Numbered from the stretch's first letter, positions 23,824-33,481 are shown. The stretch: 64,000 nt of DNA from Halorubrum sp. Hd13 (GCF_002252755.1 NZ_NHOY01000116.1:1-64000), one strand, 5' to 3'. Made by a program: numbers and translations. Notes: generated by a model from the letters alone, not told the origin.

Positions 23824-24091
23824 GATGCGGTGCCCACGTCCAAAGCCCCAGCCAGCGAAGCGGACGCACGCTCGCTGCGGTCCTCAGTCGCTCGCTTCGC
23901 TCGCTCCCTGTGGTCCTTGCGTCGCCTCCGCCCGCTTCGCTGGCTGCCCCTTTGAATCCCACCCCGCACAGCACCGCAGCCTCACACCTCCCCAGCCTCG
24001 CCGCTCGCGCTTATCAGCGCTCGCGGCGTCCCTCGCACGCGCTCCTCGCGGCCGCCGATGGCGGCCGCTCTGAGGCGCGCGCCACCGCATC
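23824..24091 (-). ncRNA. candidate structured RNA, copy B
   Basis: Read on the minus strand, this 268-nt element is closed by a perfect 9-bp terminal helix (24083-24091 with 23824-23832). Inside, in order, are the five blocks shared with copy A: GGCGCGCGCCTC, CGAGGAGCGCGTGCGAGGGA (24029-24048), AGGCTGGGGAGGTG(T)GAGG (23980-23998), GGG(T)GGGATTCAAAGGG-type (23944-23965) and CTGGGGCTTTGG (23840-23851). Hairpins lie between them: 8-bp stem 24049-24067; stem 24000-24027; and a 12-bp stem (23932-23943 with 23852-23863) that encloses an extra ~68 nt absent from copy A. It lies 43 bp after the pccA stop on the same strand, preceded by TTTTAATTATG. Confidence 0.62.
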
Positions 24092-24133
24092 ATAATTAAA
24101 ACGCCGTTTCGCCGTTTCGTCGTGGTCGCCGAT

Positions 24134-26005
24134 CTATTCGAGGACGACCAGCACGTCGCCCATGTCGACGCTGTCGCCCTCGCCGACGTGGACGCTCGCG
24201 ACGGCGCCGCCGCGCTCGGCGACCACGTCGTTCTCCATCTTCATCGCCTCGAGGACGCAGACCACGTCGCCCGCGGCCACCTCGTCGCCCTCGTCGACGT
24301 CGACCGAGAGGATCGTGCCCTGCATCTCCGCCTCGATCGCCTCGCCGCCCTCGGCGACGTCGACGCCGTCGTCGCCCCCGTCGTCGGACGTCGCCTGCGG
24401 CGGTCGCTGCTTGCGGCCGCCCGCGCCGCTCCCGCCGCTCGCGGGCGTCGGGACCGCGGGCGCGCCGCGCTCCTCGAGTTCCACGTCGAAGCGCTTCCCG
24501 TTCACTTCGACGGTGAACTCGCGTTCGGTCACCTCGTCGTCGTCGTCGCTCGACGCCGACTCGGTCCCCCACTTCTCCTGCGCCTCGGTGACCAGCTCCC
24601 GGTCGAGCTCCTCGTCGAGGTACTTCGTGGTGTGGGTGCCAGCGACGAACCGCTCGTCGTCGAGCATGAGGCGGTGGAACGGGACGACGGTGACGACGCC
24701 CTCCAGGTCGTACTCCGCGAGCGCGCGCTTCGACCGGGCGAGACACTCCTCGCGGTCGGCGCCCCACACGATCAGCTTCGCGATCATCGAGTCGTAGTCG
24801 GTGACCAGCTCGTCGCCCTGCCGGAGCGCGTCGTCGACGCGGACGCCGATCCCGCCCGGCGGGTCGTACGTGTCGAGCCGGCCCTCGTTAGCGGGCTGGA
24901 ACTCCTCCGCGGCGTTCTCGGCGTTGATCCGGAACTCGATCGCGTGGCCCTCCAGCTCGACGTCGCCCTGCGAGACGGAGAGCCCCTCGCCGCTGGCGAC
25001 CCGGAGCTGCTCTTTCACGATGTCGATCCCCGTCAGCTCCTCGGTAACGGTGTGTTCGACCTGGATGCGCGTGTTGACTTCGAGGAAGTAGAACGGCGTG
25101 TCCGGGCCGAGCGGCTCCGACGGGTCGCGGTCGAGGTCCTCCTCGACGAGGAACTCGACGGTGCCGGCGTTCGTGTAGTCGGCCGCGGCGACCCCGCGGC
25201 GGGCGGCCTCGCCGATCCGATCGCGGAGCTCGTCGGAGAGCGCGGGGGAGGGGCCCTCCTCGATCACCTTCTGGTGGCGGCGCTGGAGCGAGCAGTCGCG
25301 CTCGCCGAGGTGGACGACGTCCGACTCGTCGGCGGGGACGTCCCCGTCGCCCGCGTCCGCGACGATCTGCACCTCGACGTGGCGGGGGTTCTCGAGGTAG
25401 CGCTCGAGGTAGACGGAGTCGTTCGAGAAGTACGCCTCCCCCTCGCGCTTGGCCGACGCGAGGGCCTCCTCGGCTTCCTCGGCGCTCTCGACGACCTTCA
25501 TCCCGCGGCCGCCGCCGCCCCCCTCGGCTTTGATCGCGACGGGATAGCCGTGCTCGTCGCCGAACTCGGTGACCGCCTCGACCTCGGTGACGGGCTCCGT
25601 CGTCCCCGGGACGATGGGGACGTCCGCGTCGTCCATCACGCGGCGCGCGTGGGTCTTCTCGCCGAGCCGCTCCATCGCGTCGCTGGCGGGTCCGACCCAG
25701 GTGATCCCGTCGGCGTCCTCGACGCGGGCCGCGAAGTCCGCGTTCTCGGCGAGGAAGCCGTAGCCCGGGTGGATCGCGTCGGCGTCGGCCGCGCGCGCGG
25801 CCTCGACGACCGCCTCGCCGTCGAGGTACGAGTCGGCGGCGCGGGCCGGGCCGACGTTGTACGCCTCGTCCGCGTACCGGACGTGGCCGCCGTGCTTGTC
25901 GGCGTCGCTGTACACGGCGACGGTGTCGACGTCCAGCTCGGCACAGGCGCGCATCACCCGAACCGCGATCTCTCCGCGGTTCGCGACGAGAACCTTATCG
26001 AACAT
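24134..26005 (-). CDS. pccA: propionyl/acetyl-CoA carboxylase biotin carboxylase + carrier subunit
   Basis: A 623-residue alpha subunit. The biotin carboxylase domain covers residues ~1-450 ([23 protein letters not shown]-grasp loop [12 protein letters not shown], catalytic [18 protein letters not shown]). A disordered linker follows (about 500-545). The biotinyl domain is at the C-terminus with Lys589 in EAMKMEN. It carboxylates biotin with ATP and bicarbonate for PccB. The pccB-pccX pair lies upstream on the same strand, separated by 550 bp that include an opposite-strand gene, so pccA probably has its own promoter; GGGTTATCG near 26026-26034 is a candidate. In Haloferax mediterranei, PccA-PccB-PccX supplies precursors for PHA and other pathways. 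Confidence 0.93.
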   Translation of the reverse strand: MFDKVLVANRGEIAVRVMRACAELDVDTVAVYSDADKHGGHVRYADEAYNVGPARAADSYLDGEAVVEAARAADADAIHPGYGFLAENADFAARVEDADGITWVGPASDAMERLGEKTHARRVMDDADVPIVPGTTEPVTEVEAVTEFGDEHGYPVAIKAEGGGGGRGMKVVESAEEAEEALASAKREGEAYFSNDSVYLERYLENPRHVEVQIVADAGDGDVPADESDVVHLGERDCSLQRRHQKVIEEGPSPALSDELRDRIGEAARRGVAAADYTNAGTVEFLVEEDLDRDPSEPLGPDTPFYFLEVNTRIQVEHTVTEELTGIDIVKEQLRVASGEGLSVSQGDVELEGHAIEFRINAENAAEEFQPANEGRLDTYDPPGGIGVRVDDALRQGDELVTDYDSMIAKLIVWGADREECLARSKRALAEYDLEGVVTVVPFHRLMLDDERFVAGTHTTKYLDEELDRELVTEAQEKWGTESASSDDDDEVTEREFTVEVNGKRFDVELEERGAPAVPTPASGGSGAGGRKQRPPQATSDDGGDDGVDVAEGGEAIEAEMQGTILSVDVDEGDEVAAGDVVCVLEAMKMENDVVAERGGAVASVHVGEGDSVDMGDVLVVLE

Positions 26006-26146
26006 TCTTACACCGTCATTCCACGATAACCCACCTCATTCTATCGGTCCGCGACGACGGTCGGTGACGACGATCGTCGTACTCTGTCGGCGCGCGCCGC
26101 GGCTTCCCCCGAGACGGTTAAGGGCTGCCCGCTTCCATATCCCGAC

Positions 26147-26365
26147 ATGCTCTCGCCCGGAAACCCCTACGTCTTGCCGTCGACGCTGGTCGCGGCGGGC
26201 GCGTACCTCGCCGCGACGCTCCTGACGGACGCCTCGATACTCGTCCGAATCGGGATCCTCGTCCTCCTCGCCGGCGTCGTTCCGATCGTTCTCAACCGGG
26301 TCCTCGGCGGATCGCCCGCGGGGACCGCCGCGGAGGAGGGCGCCGAGGAGCCGCCCGAGGCGTGA
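26147..26365 (+). CDS. small two-helix membrane protein
   Basis: A 72-residue protein with two predicted membrane helices at about 8-27 and 32-50 and a short acidic tail. ATG 26147 follows GGTTAAGG at about 28 bp, a possible TATA element. It lies on the opposite strand between pccX and pccA, divergent from pccA. No family recognised. Confidence 0.65.
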   Translation: MLSPGNPYVLPSTLVAAGAYLAATLLTDASILVRIGILVLLAGVVPIVLNRVLGGSPAGTAAEEGAEEPPEA

Positions 26366-26557
26366 CCACAGATATATATGTTATCCAACGTATCTTCTAA
26401 CGCTCCCTGAGAAGGGTTGGCGTGGCAAGGCGCTCGGCGGGCGTCTCGCCGGGGAATGCACGCGCTCGGGCGCTCTCGCGTCCGGGGTAGCCGTTCGAAA
26501 CCCGGACAGCCGCGGCGCCGCCTCGATACGCCGGGTTCGGCGGACGGGGCGTCCCCG
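26366..26557. other. gap between converging genes with a hairpin
   Basis: TATATATG just after the small membrane-protein stop (26370-26378) is TATA-like on either strand. A stem-loop of GTCCGGG/CCCGGAC encloses a 13-14 nt loop at about 26479-26507. No coding sequence recognised. Confidence 0.35.
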
Positions 26558-26920
26558 TCAGAAGCGGTCGGCGCGGCCGGCCGCCGTCCACGGGTCGGTC
26601 GGCGCCTCCGTCGGCACGCGGACCGACCGGCCGGTGAGGCGGTCGACCCGGTCGGCGAACGCCCACCGCTTCCCCTCCCACCCGGTCTCCTCGTCGGTCG
26701 CGGCCGCCGCCGCGGCCAACTCCCCGTCGCGGAGATGCGCCGCGACCGCGGCGGCGATGGCGGCGGCCTCCGCGTCGTCGGCGTCGTCGGGGACGGTCAG
26801 CCCGTCGAGGACGGCGGCGACCGCTGGGCCGTTCGGTCCGCTTTCCGCGTCGGTCGAGGCGGCGTCCGGGTCGGTCGAGGCGGCGTCCGGGTCGGACGGG
26901 TCGGGCGAGTCGGTCGCCAT
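26558..26920 (-). CDS. pccX: propionyl-CoA carboxylase accessory subunit
   Basis: A 120-residue protein starting at ATG 26920, whose first base pair overlaps the pccB stop. A low-complexity N-terminus (SDPDAAST repeats, about residues 5-25) precedes a helical middle ([32 protein letters not shown]) and a conserved Trp-rich end ([24 protein letters not shown] and [12 protein letters not shown]). Length, position after pccB and the Trp-rich end match the third subunit PccX described in Haloferax mediterranei and acyl-CoA carboxylase epsilon subunits. It is required for activity there; here this is by homology and context. Confidence 0.8.
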   Translation of the reverse strand: MATDSPDPSDPDAASTDPDAASTDAESGPNGPAVAAVLDGLTVPDDADDAEAAAIAAAVAAHLRDGELAAAAAATDEETGWEGKRWAFADRVDRLTGRSVRVPTEAPTDPWTAAGRADRF

Positions 26921-28464
26921 CAGATCGGGATGTTGCCGTGTTTCTTCTCGGGCCGGTCCGAGCGCTTCCCCTTCAGCATCTGGAGGTCGTCGATCAGGCG
27001 CGCTCGCGTCTCAGCGGGCTCGATGACGTCGTCGACGAAGCCGCGGTCGGCGGCGCTGTACGGGTTCGCGAACTCCTCGCGGTACTCGTCGATGAGCTCC
27101 TGCCTTCGCGCGTCGGGGTCGTCGGCCGCCGCCAGCTCCTCGCGGTAGAGGACGTTGACGGCGCCCTTCGGCCCCATCACCGCGATCTCGGCCGTGGGCC
27201 ACGCGTAGTTGACGTCGCCGCCGATGTGCTTCGACGACATCACGCAGTAGGCGCCGCCGTACGCCTTCCGGGTGATCACGGTGAGGAGGGGGACCGTCGC
27301 CTCGGAGAAGGCGTACAGCAGCTTCGCGCCGTGGCGGATGATCCCGTTGTGCTCCTGGTCGGTACCGGGCATGAAGCCGGGCACGTCCTCGAAGGTGAGG
27401 ATGGGGATATTGAACGCGTCGCAGAAGCGGACGAAGCGCGCCCCCTTCTGGCTCGACTCGATGTCGAGGGTGCCGGCGTTCACCCGGGGGTTGTTGGCGA
27501 CGATCCCGATCGAGTGGCCGTCCAGCCGCGCGAAGCCGACGACGACGTTCTTCGCGAAGTTCTCCTGCACCTCGAAGAAGGAGCCCTCGTCGACGACGCT
27601 GCCGATCACCTCCTTCATGTCGTACGGCTTCCGGGGGGCGTTCGGAACGATCTCGGCCAGCTCCTCGTCGGCGCGCTCGGGGTCGTCCCACGGCTCGACG
27701 CGGGGCGGGTCCTCGACGTTGTTGGCGGGGAGGTACGAGAGCAGCCGCGCGATGTCGTCCAAGGCGTCCTCCTCGCTCTCCTCGGCGAAGTGGGCCACGC
27801 CCGAGGTCGACGTGTGGGTGACGGCGCCGCCGAGCTCCTCGAAGCTCACCTCCTCGCCCGTCACCGTCTCGATGACGTCCGGGCCGGTGATGAACATGTG
27901 CGAGGTGTCCTTCACCATGAACGTGAAGTCCGTGATTGCGGGCGAGTACACCGCGCCGCCGGCGCACGGCCCCATGATCGCCGAGATCTGTGGGATCACG
28001 CCGGACGCCTCCGTGTTGCGCCGGAAGATCTCCGCGAAGCCGCCGAGCGAGGCGACCCCCTCCTGGATCCGGGCGCCCGCGGAGTCGTTGAGCCCGACGA
28101 CGGGCGCCCCCACGTCCATCGCCTTGTCCATCACCTTGCACACCTTCTCGGCGAACACCTCGCCGAGCGACCCGCCGAAGACGGTGAAGTCGTGGGCGAA
28201 GACGAACGTCTTCCGCCCGTTCACTTCGCCGTATCCGGTGACGACGCCGTCGCCCGGGATCTGCTGTTCCTCCATCCCGAACTTGTGGGTCCGGTGGGTG
28301 CGGAACCGATCGAACTCGTGGAACGTCCCGTCGTCGAGGAAGTAGTCGACGCGCTCGCGCGCGGTCATCTTCCCCTTCTCGTGTTGGGACTCGATCCGGT
28401 CCTCGCCGCCCCCCAGCGCCGCCCGTTCGCGGCGCTCGCGGAGGTCCTCGATGCGGTCGTCCAT
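26920..28464 (-). CDS. pccB: propionyl/acetyl-CoA carboxylase carboxyltransferase subunit
   Basis: A 514-residue beta subunit that transfers carboxyl from biotin to acyl-CoA. A crotonase-like double domain is complete: the N-terminal half carries [32 protein letters not shown] and [18 protein letters not shown]; the C-terminal half carries [30 protein letters not shown] and [16 protein letters not shown] with the [10 protein letters not shown] end. I chose ATG 28464 ([15 protein letters not shown]) as the family start. pccX overlaps its stop. The biotinylated partner PccA is encoded 900 bp further on the same strand. Confidence 0.95.
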   Translation of the reverse strand: MDDRIEDLRERRERAALGGGEDRIESQHEKGKMTARERVDYFLDDGTFHEFDRFRTHRTHKFGMEEQQIPGDGVVTGYGEVNGRKTFVFAHDFTVFGGSLGEVFAEKVCKVMDKAMDVGAPVVGLNDSAGARIQEGVASLGGFAEIFRRNTEASGVIPQISAIMGPCAGGAVYSPAITDFTFMVKDTSHMFITGPDVIETVTGEEVSFEELGGAVTHTSTSGVAHFAEESEEDALDDIARLLSYLPANNVEDPPRVEPWDDPERADEELAEIVPNAPRKPYDMKEVIGSVVDEGSFFEVQENFAKNVVVGFARLDGHSIGIVANNPRVNAGTLDIESSQKGARFVRFCDAFNIPILTFEDVPGFMPGTDQEHNGIIRHGAKLLYAFSEATVPLLTVITRKAYGGAYCVMSSKHIGGDVNYAWPTAEIAVMGPKGAVNVLYREELAAADDPDARRQELIDEYREEFANPYSAADRGFVDDVIEPAETRARLIDDLQMLKGKRSDRPEKKHGNIPI

Positions 28465-28715
28465 CGTCACGCCGGACCACCCTGAGTCATTACCTCGTGG
28501 GTCGACCAGCGGCGTCAAAAGGGTTCCCCTATCCGACGTTTCGGAGTTCGACGCGCGTCGAATCCGGAGACCGCGTCGGGTTCCGCGTCCGCCGCCGCGG
28601 CGGCCACCTCGCTTCGGCGGCGATCGCCTCTCTCCCGGTGCGGACGTCGCCCGTCCGGCCTCGACCGCCCGCACGAGCCCTGTCGCCGGTTCGCACGGGC
28701 ACGGGCGGTTCGACG

Positions 28716-28724
28716 CTTTTAAAC
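28716..28724 (+). promoter_or_regulatory. TATA box of the L1-L10-L12 operon
   Basis: CTTTTAAAC is centred about 25 bp upstream of the first base of the leader hairpin at 28745, so the transcript probably begins at or near that hairpin. Confidence 0.7.
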
Positions 28725-28744
28725 CTCGGATGGACCACTCTCCG

Positions 28745-28769
28745 GTGAGACAGGCTTCGCCTGTTTCAC
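28745..28769 (+). promoter_or_regulatory. 5'-terminal hairpin in the L1 operon leader
   Basis: An 11-bp stem (28745-28755 with 28759-28769, one G-T pair) with a three-base TTC loop would form at the very 5' end of the mRNA. It is followed by GACCCGTAGGAGCGACCTG and a purine-rich GGAGGTGA just before ATG 28808. Ribosomal protein L1 in archaea represses its own message by binding a site resembling its 23S rRNA target; a leader of this kind was described for Halobacterium. That this hairpin is the L1 site is inference. Confidence 0.65.
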
Positions 28770-28807
28770 TGACCCGTAGGAGCGACCTGCGTACTACGGA
28801 GGTGAAA

Positions 28808-29446
28808 ATGGCAGACACAATACAAGAGGCCGTAACTCTCGCACTCGACGATGCGCCCGAGCGGAACTTCCGCGAGACAGTGGACATCGCGATCAACCTG
28901 CGAGACCTCGACCTCAACGATCCGTCGAACCGCATCGACGAGTCCGTCGTGCTGCCGGCTGGAACGGGGCAGGAGACACAGATCGTCGTCTTCGCGGAGG
29001 GCGAAACCGCCGTCCGCGCTCAGGAAGTCGCTGATGAAGTGCTTGACAGCGACGACCTCGAGGATCTCGGAGACGACGACGACCGCGCAAAGGACCTGGC
29101 CGGCGAAACCGATTTCTTCGTCGCGGAGGCCAACCTGATGCAGGACATCGGTCGGTACCTCGGTACCGTCCTCGGTCCGCGCGGGAAGATGCCTACCCCA
29201 CTACAGCCGGACGACGACGTCGTCGAGACCGTCAACCGGATGAAGAACACCGTGCAGCTCCGGTCCCGCGACCGGCGCACGTTCCACACCCGCGTCGGCG
29301 CGGAGGATATGGGCCCCGACGCGATCTCGGACAACATCGACGTCATCATCCGGCGACTCGAAGCGGACCTCGAGAAGGGGCCGCTCAACATCGACGGGAT
29401 CTACGTGAAGACCACGATGGGTCCCGCTAGGGAGGTGCCCGTATGA
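28808..29446 (+). CDS. rpl1: 50S ribosomal protein L1
   Basis: A 212-residue ribosomal protein of the L1 stalk. [21 protein letters not shown] begins the protein, and the conserved [13 protein letters not shown] and [20 protein letters not shown] segments are present. ATG 28808 is preceded by GGAGGTGA, one of the few clear Shine-Dalgarno sites here, consistent with a leadered mRNA. It overlaps rpl10 by 4 nt. L1 also binds its own leader in related archaea. Confidence 0.97.
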   Translation: MADTIQEAVTLALDDAPERNFRETVDIAINLRDLDLNDPSNRIDESVVLPAGTGQETQIVVFAEGETAVRAQEVADEVLDSDDLEDLGDDDDRAKDLAGETDFFVAEANLMQDIGRYLGTVLGPRGKMPTPLQPDDDVVETVNRMKNTVQLRSRDRRTFHTRVGAEDMGPDAISDNIDVIIRRLEADLEKGPLNIDGIYVKTTMGPAREVPV

Positions 29447-30492
29447 GCTCGGTCCGCAAGACCGAGACGATCCCGCAGTGGAAGCAGGACGAGGTCGACG
29501 AGCTCGTCGAGTTCATCGACTCGTTCAACTCCGTCGGGGTCGTCGGCGTCGGCGGCATCCCGAGCCGACAGCTCCAGGCCATGCGCCGCGAGCTGCACGG
29601 CTCGGCCGATCTCCGCGTGAGCCGGAACACCCTCACCGTCCGCGCCCTCGAAGAGGTCGACGACGGCGTCGAGGAGCTGACCCAGTACGTCTCGGGTCAG
29701 GTCGCGCTCATCGGCACGAACGACAACCCGTTCGGCCTCTACAAACAGCTGGAAGCCTCGAAGACCCCCGCCCCCATCAACGCGGGCGAGGTCGCCCCCA
29801 ACGACATCCTCATCCCCGAGGGTGACACCGGCGTCGACCCGGGACCGTTCGTCGGCGAGCTCCAGACGATCGGCGCGGCCGCGCGCATCCAGGACGGCTC
29901 GATCATGGTCACCGAGGACTCCACGGTCCTCGAGGAGGGCGAGGTCGTCGACGAGGACCTCGCGAACGTCCTGGTCGAACTCGGCATCGAGCCGAAGGAA
30001 GTCGGGCTCGACCTCAAGGGCGTCTACTCCGAGGGCGTCCTGTTCGAGCCGGACGAGCTCGCGATCGACGTCGACGAGTACGCGGCGGACATCCGGTCCG
30101 CCGCCGCCGCCGCGCGCAACCTCTCGATCAACGCCGAGTACCCGACGGCCGCCACGGTCGGCAGCCTTCTCGCGAAGGCGTCCGGCGAGGCGAAGTCCGT
30201 CGGCCTGTACGCGGAGATCGAGAGCCCGGACGTCGTGCCCGACCTCATCGGGAAGGCCGACGCCCAGCTGCGTGCGCTCGCGGCCCAGATCGACGACGAG
30301 GAGGCGCTCCCCGAGGAGCTGCAGGGGGTCGAGGCGGCCCCGGCTCCGGAGACGGACGACGCCGACGAGGAGGAACAGGCGGAGGAAGACGACGACACGG
30401 ACGACGCTGAGACGACCGACGACGCCGCCGACGACGCCGACGAGGACGACGGCGACGACGGCGGCGACGGTCTCGGCGCGATGTTCGGCTAA
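29443..30492 (+). CDS. rpl10: 50S ribosomal protein L10 (P0, acidic stalk base)
   Basis: A 349-residue L10/P0 protein. The rRNA-binding N-terminal domain ([37 protein letters not shown]) and the P0 insertion domain are present, followed by the L12-binding helix region, and the C-terminus ends in the highly acidic hinge and GDGLGAMFG tail shared with L12. It overlaps rpl1 by 4 nt and is followed by rpl12 after 18 bp. Confidence 0.97.
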   Translation: MSSVRKTETIPQWKQDEVDELVEFIDSFNSVGVVGVGGIPSRQLQAMRRELHGSADLRVSRNTLTVRALEEVDDGVEELTQYVSGQVALIGTNDNPFGLYKQLEASKTPAPINAGEVAPNDILIPEGDTGVDPGPFVGELQTIGAAARIQDGSIMVTEDSTVLEEGEVVDEDLANVLVELGIEPKEVGLDLKGVYSEGVLFEPDELAIDVDEYAADIRSAAAAARNLSINAEYPTAATVGSLLAKASGEAKSVGLYAEIESPDVVPDLIGKADAQLRALAAQIDDEEALPEELQGVEAAPAPETDDADEEEQAEEDDDTDDAETTDDAADDADEDDGDDGGDGLGAMFG

Positions 30493-30510
30493 CACTACGA
30501 GGATACACCA

Positions 30511-30852
30511 ATGGAATACGTTTACGCTGCGCTCATCCTGAACGAGACTGGCGAAGAGATCAACGAGGAGAACATCACCGGCGTGCTGGACGCCGCCGGC
30601 GTCGACGTCGAGGAATCCCGCGTCAAGGCGCTCGTCGCCGCGCTGGAGGACGTCGACATCGAAGACGCCATCGAGACGGCCGCCGCGGCGCCCGCCGCCG
30701 GCGCCGCCGCTGGCGGCTCCGCGGACGCCGCGGAGGCCGACGAGGCCGACGACGAGGCCGACGAGGCCGACGAGGCAGAGGAAGCCGCGGACGAGGAAGA
30801 GGAAGACGACGACGAGGACGGCGGCGAGGGCCTCGGCGAACTCTTCGGCTAA
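30511..30852 (+). CDS. rpl12: 50S ribosomal protein L12 (P1)
   Basis: A 113-residue stalk protein. [42 protein letters not shown] is the dimerisation domain, then an Ala-rich segment, an acidic hinge and the GEGLGELFG tail that contacts translation factors. It is the last gene of the L1-L10-L12 operon. A short T-run (CCCATTTTATG, near 30891-30901) follows and may end transcription. Confidence 0.97.
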   Translation: MEYVYAALILNETGEEINEENITGVLDAAGVDVEESRVKALVAALEDVDIEDAIETAAAAPAAGAAAGGSADAAEADEADDEADEADEAEEAADEEEEDDDEDGGEGLGELFG

Positions 30853-30939
30853 CCTCGGACGCACCGCGACCGACCGTCGCGTCGACCGCACCCATTTTAT
30901 GCCGACGCCGCTATCCGGAGTGATAACGTCGGGCGCGCC

Positions 30940-30948
30940 TTTTTATAT
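30940..30948 (+). promoter_or_regulatory. TATA box for a small zinc protein gene
   Basis: TTTTTATAT is centred ~31 bp before ATG 30975. Confidence 0.65.
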
Positions 30949-30974
30949 CGATCGCCGGAAGTCACGGCCGTCCA

Positions 30975-31166
30975 ATGAAGATCGTCGACGGCGACAAGGT
31001 CGAGTGCGACCGTTGCGAGTCGGTGCTTCCCATCGGAGACGCCTCGCTGCTCGAGAAGGAGACGAACCGCGACTACGAGCGGACGCTGTGCGCGGACTGC
31101 CTCGGCGCCGTCGGCGTTCCGCAGGGGTACACGCTGCGGCGCGACATCAGCCACCTCGCTGGGTGA
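30975..31166 (+). CDS. small zinc-finger protein (two CxxC motifs)
   Basis: A 63-residue protein. CDRC (residues 11-14) and CADC (near 39-42) form a likely zinc site; between them is a helix-rich segment (LLEKETNRDYERTL). Haloarchaea encode many such small zinc-binding proteins, mostly of unknown role. It has its own TATA box after the L12 operon and its last 20 bp overlap the end of the SWIM gene on the other strand. Confidence 0.82.
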   Translation: MKIVDGDKVECDRCESVLPIGDASLLEKETNRDYERTLCADCLGAVGVPQGYTLRRDISHLAG

Positions 31167-31854
31167 GCCGCGAGGCGGGGAAGGCGTACCGCTCGCAGTC
31201 CGACAGGCCGCGCCCCGGCCGGACCGCGTCGACGTACACGGCCTCGACGACGGGTTCGTGCGCGCCGTACGCGGCGTTCGTGGCGTACTCGTCGACCGTC
31301 CGGTCCTCCTCCGTCCGGTAGGCGTCGGCCCGCTCGGTCGTGACCGCGACGACGACGAGGCGCTCGCCGCTCTCGCGGTCGCGGACGGCGTCACCCGGAT
31401 CGAACGCGTGGCGCGAACAGAGGTGCGATCCCGGGTCGTCGAGCGGGACGAACGTCTCCGCCCCGCAGACGGCGCAGGCTCCCACGCGCTCGTCCGGGGC
31501 GGGGACCGACCCCGCGGTCACCTCCATGGCGACCCGCCGGAGGTGTTTACACCGCGAGCCGCGGATCGCGTGGTCGGGACAGGTGCAGGTGCCGGCGTCG
31601 AGCGCGACGACGTAGGTGCCGCCGTCGGTCTCGACGACGTACCGCCGGTCGCGGAGGGGCCGCACCGTCATCTCCTCCGCGGCGGCGCGCGCCGACCGGT
31701 CGTCGGCGTCGGCGTCGGCGCCCGGCGAGCGGTCGGTCTCGTCGTCGACCGCGGCCGAGTCGCGTCGATCCGGCGTTCGCTCCGCCGGCGGCGCGGCTCG
31801 GGCGGCGTCCGGTTCGGGGACCGTCGACGCGGGCGGGTCTCGGGGGTGCGTCAT
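31147..31854 (-). CDS. SWIM zinc-finger protein with extra Cys motif
   Basis: A 235-residue protein. Residues 1-60 are disordered (Pro/Asp/Ala-rich). A SWIM finger follows: MTVRPLRDRRYVVETDGGTYVV then CTCPDHAIRGSRCKHL (CxC...CxH). A further pair of CxxC-type Cys (ACAVCGAETF, then SHLCSRH) may form a second zinc site. The C-terminal half is beta-rich with no known domain. ATG 31854 lies ~35 bp from CCTATTTTC on the minus strand. It overlaps the converging small zinc protein gene by 20 bp. Function unknown. Confidence 0.82.
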   Translation of the reverse strand: MTHPRDPPASTVPEPDAARAAPPAERTPDRRDSAAVDDETDRSPGADADADDRSARAAAEEMTVRPLRDRRYVVETDGGTYVVALDAGTCTCPDHAIRGSRCKHLRRVAMEVTAGSVPAPDERVGACAVCGAETFVPLDDPGSHLCSRHAFDPGDAVRDRESGERLVVVAVTTERADAYRTEEDRTVDEYATNAAYGAHEPVVEAVYVDAVRPGRGLSDCERYAFPASRLTQRGG

Positions 31855-32025
31855 GGGTGACCGCGAGGGGGACCCTCGCTTCCCGTGAAAATAGGCCCCG
31901 TAAACGGTTAAATTCGCCGCTGAAGGGGGTCGAGCGTCAGATATTCCGGACACGGTCGCCGGAGCCGTCGGACCCCGGCCGCCCTCATCGAAGTCCTTTT
32001 TTAGCGGCGACGGAAACTCGCGGGC

Positions 32026-32241
32026 ATGGAAATCGACGCGGAGCTTCGTCGGCAGATCACGGTCTCTCTGGCGGCGGCCGCCGTTTTCATCGTCGGGCTG
32101 GTCGGGATCGGGGTCACCTTCGGCGGGTCGGCCGGACTGCCGGCGTCCGGCGCGCTCGCGCTCGTCGGACTGCTGGCCGGGTTCGTCCTGTTGATGGCGC
32201 TCGTCGGCGCGTACCTCATCCGCGCGAGCGACGAGGCGTAG
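32026..32241 (+). CDS. small two-helix membrane protein
   Basis: A 71-residue protein. MEIDAELRRQ is followed by membrane helices at about 12-30 and 40-62 and the tail YLIRASDEA. CCTTTTTTAG (31995-32004) is a likely TATA box at leaderless spacing. It converges on priL. Family not recognised with confidence; similar small proteins are common in haloarchaea. Confidence 0.75.
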   Translation: MEIDAELRRQITVSLAAAAVFIVGLVGIGVTFGGSAGLPASGALALVGLLAGFVLLMALVGAYLIRASDEA

Positions 32242-32254
32242 GCCGGCGGCGCGG

Positions 32255-33481
32255 TTACTTCGTTCCGCCGGCGTCCGTGGTTTCTCCGGCGTTCGTGGAT
32301 TCTCTGCCATCCGTGGCCTCGTCCGCTTCCGCCTCTCCGCTCTCGTTCTCCCCGTTCCCGGCCTCGCGCTCTCGCCAGTCGGTGATCTCGTCGGCGGCCG
32401 CGACCCGCTTCTCGTAGTACGCGAGGGGGTCGGCGGCCACCTGCATGTGGTCCTCCTCGTTGTGGCAGATCCCGTAGTTCGCCAGCGTCTCGCAGGTGGG
32501 CGGCGGGTACTGCGTGCCGCGGTCGTCTTTTAAATACTCCGTCTGGTAGCGGATCCCCTCGGCGTCGAGGCTCGTGTCGGCGCAGAACGTCACCACCTCG
32601 TCCGGGGTCATCCCGATCCCGACGAGGAACGCCATCAGCGCGAACGACTCCGGCGGCGAGAGGTCCGCGTCGCGCTCGGCCTTCTCGATCAGGTTCGTCA
32701 TGCACGGCGGGAACAGCTCGGGGGCGACGACGTCGACCGGCCCCGTGTAGCTCCGCTCGGAGAGCAGGCGCTTGAGGTCGGCGACGCCCTCCTCTAACTC
32801 CGCGGCGATCCCCTCGCCGGCCGCCAGCTCGAACGGGAGCCCCTCGCGCACCCGCTCCTCGACCGCGGCCTCCAGCGCGTCCAGCAGCTCCCCGCGGGAG
32901 ACGCGTACCGCGCCGTCGGCGAGCGCGCGGTTGACCAGCCGCCACGACTCGCCCCACGACGGCGACGTGAGCCGGAGGTACGGGCCGACGTCGATCCAGT
33001 AGTTGGCGGGGTCGCGGTCGGGGGCGCCGACGCCGGCGCCCGAGGCCGATCGCGGCGCCTCCGGACGCACCGCGTCCGCGAGCTCGAACTCGGCGAGCAC
33101 GTCGCCGAGGGCGACGGTCGGCGTCGACACCGACCGAAGCTCGTCGTCGGTCGCGAGGTCCCCGCGGATCCGGTCGACCGCGGTCGCGGCCTCCGCGGCG
33201 GCGTACTTCTCGATGGCGGGCTCCGAGTCCAGAAGCGAGACGAGGATCCGCGCGACGGGGTACGAGAGCAGCTCCGCCTGCACGTCGTAGGCGGACTCCC
33301 CGGGGAACCCGCCGCTCTCGGACTCGACCGTCCCGTCCATCAGGGCGCGCTCGACGCGCTCGCGCCCGCGCTCGACGGCGGGCGCGTCGGCCGCGACGAG
33401 TTCCGGCAGCGACACCGCGGCGTCGGCGACGGCCTCGCGGGCGGCCGCGAAGAACGGGTACTTGGCGTCGAGCGCGTCCAT
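32255..33481 (-). CDS. priL: DNA primase large subunit
   Basis: A 408-residue PriL that partners PriS to make replication primers. Four iron-sulfur cysteines are visible at Cys260 (FPPCMTNL), Cys300 (VVTFCADTS), Cys330 (PPPTCETLANYG) and Cys339 (GICHNEED), the conserved archaeal/eukaryotic pattern for the 4Fe-4S cluster. After about residue 365 the tail is low complexity (TDGRESTNAGETTDAGGTK) and is probably dispensable. priS is not in the window. Confidence 0.94.
   Translation of the reverse strand: MDALDAKYPFFAAAREAVADAAVSLPELVAADAPAVERGRERVERALMDGTVESESGGFPGESAYDVQAELLSYPVARILVSLLDSEPAIEKYAAAEAATAVDRIRGDLATDDELRSVSTPTVALGDVLAEFELADAVRPEAPRSASGAGVGAPDRDPANYWIDVGPYLRLTSPSWGESWRLVNRALADGAVRVSRGELLDALEAAVEERVREGLPFELAAGEGIAAELEEGVADLKRLLSERSYTGPVDVVAPELFPPCMTNLIEKAERDADLSPPESFALMAFLVGIGMTPDEVVTFCADTSLDAEGIRYQTEYLKDDRGTQYPPPTCETLANYGICHNEEDHMQVAADPLAYYEKRVAAADEITDWREREAGNGENESGEAEADEATDGRESTNAGETTDAGGTK

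Larger units (their letters stand above)
28465..28807. other. intergenic region between pccB and the L1 operon
   Basis: This 343-bp gap holds the pccB promoter side (CCCTTTTGACG on the minus strand, 28514-28524, a possible TATA element) and the L1 operon promoter and leader described separately. No gene recognised in it. Confidence 0.5.

Noticed and set aside
23612-23974. Frames over structured element B encoding Arg/Ser-rich peptides with 'DSKGQP'-like segments
   Set aside because: The equivalent frame in copy A is not preserved; conservation follows RNA hairpins and blocks, not codons.
26397-26681. 94-codon minus-strand frame after pccX
   Set aside because: It overlaps pccX out of frame, is Arg/Pro-rich, and has no promoter.
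28451-28807. N-terminal extension of ribosomal protein L1
   Set aside because: The upstream in-frame codons lie before the TATA box and leader hairpin; ATG 28808 has a Shine-Dalgarno and the family N-terminus.
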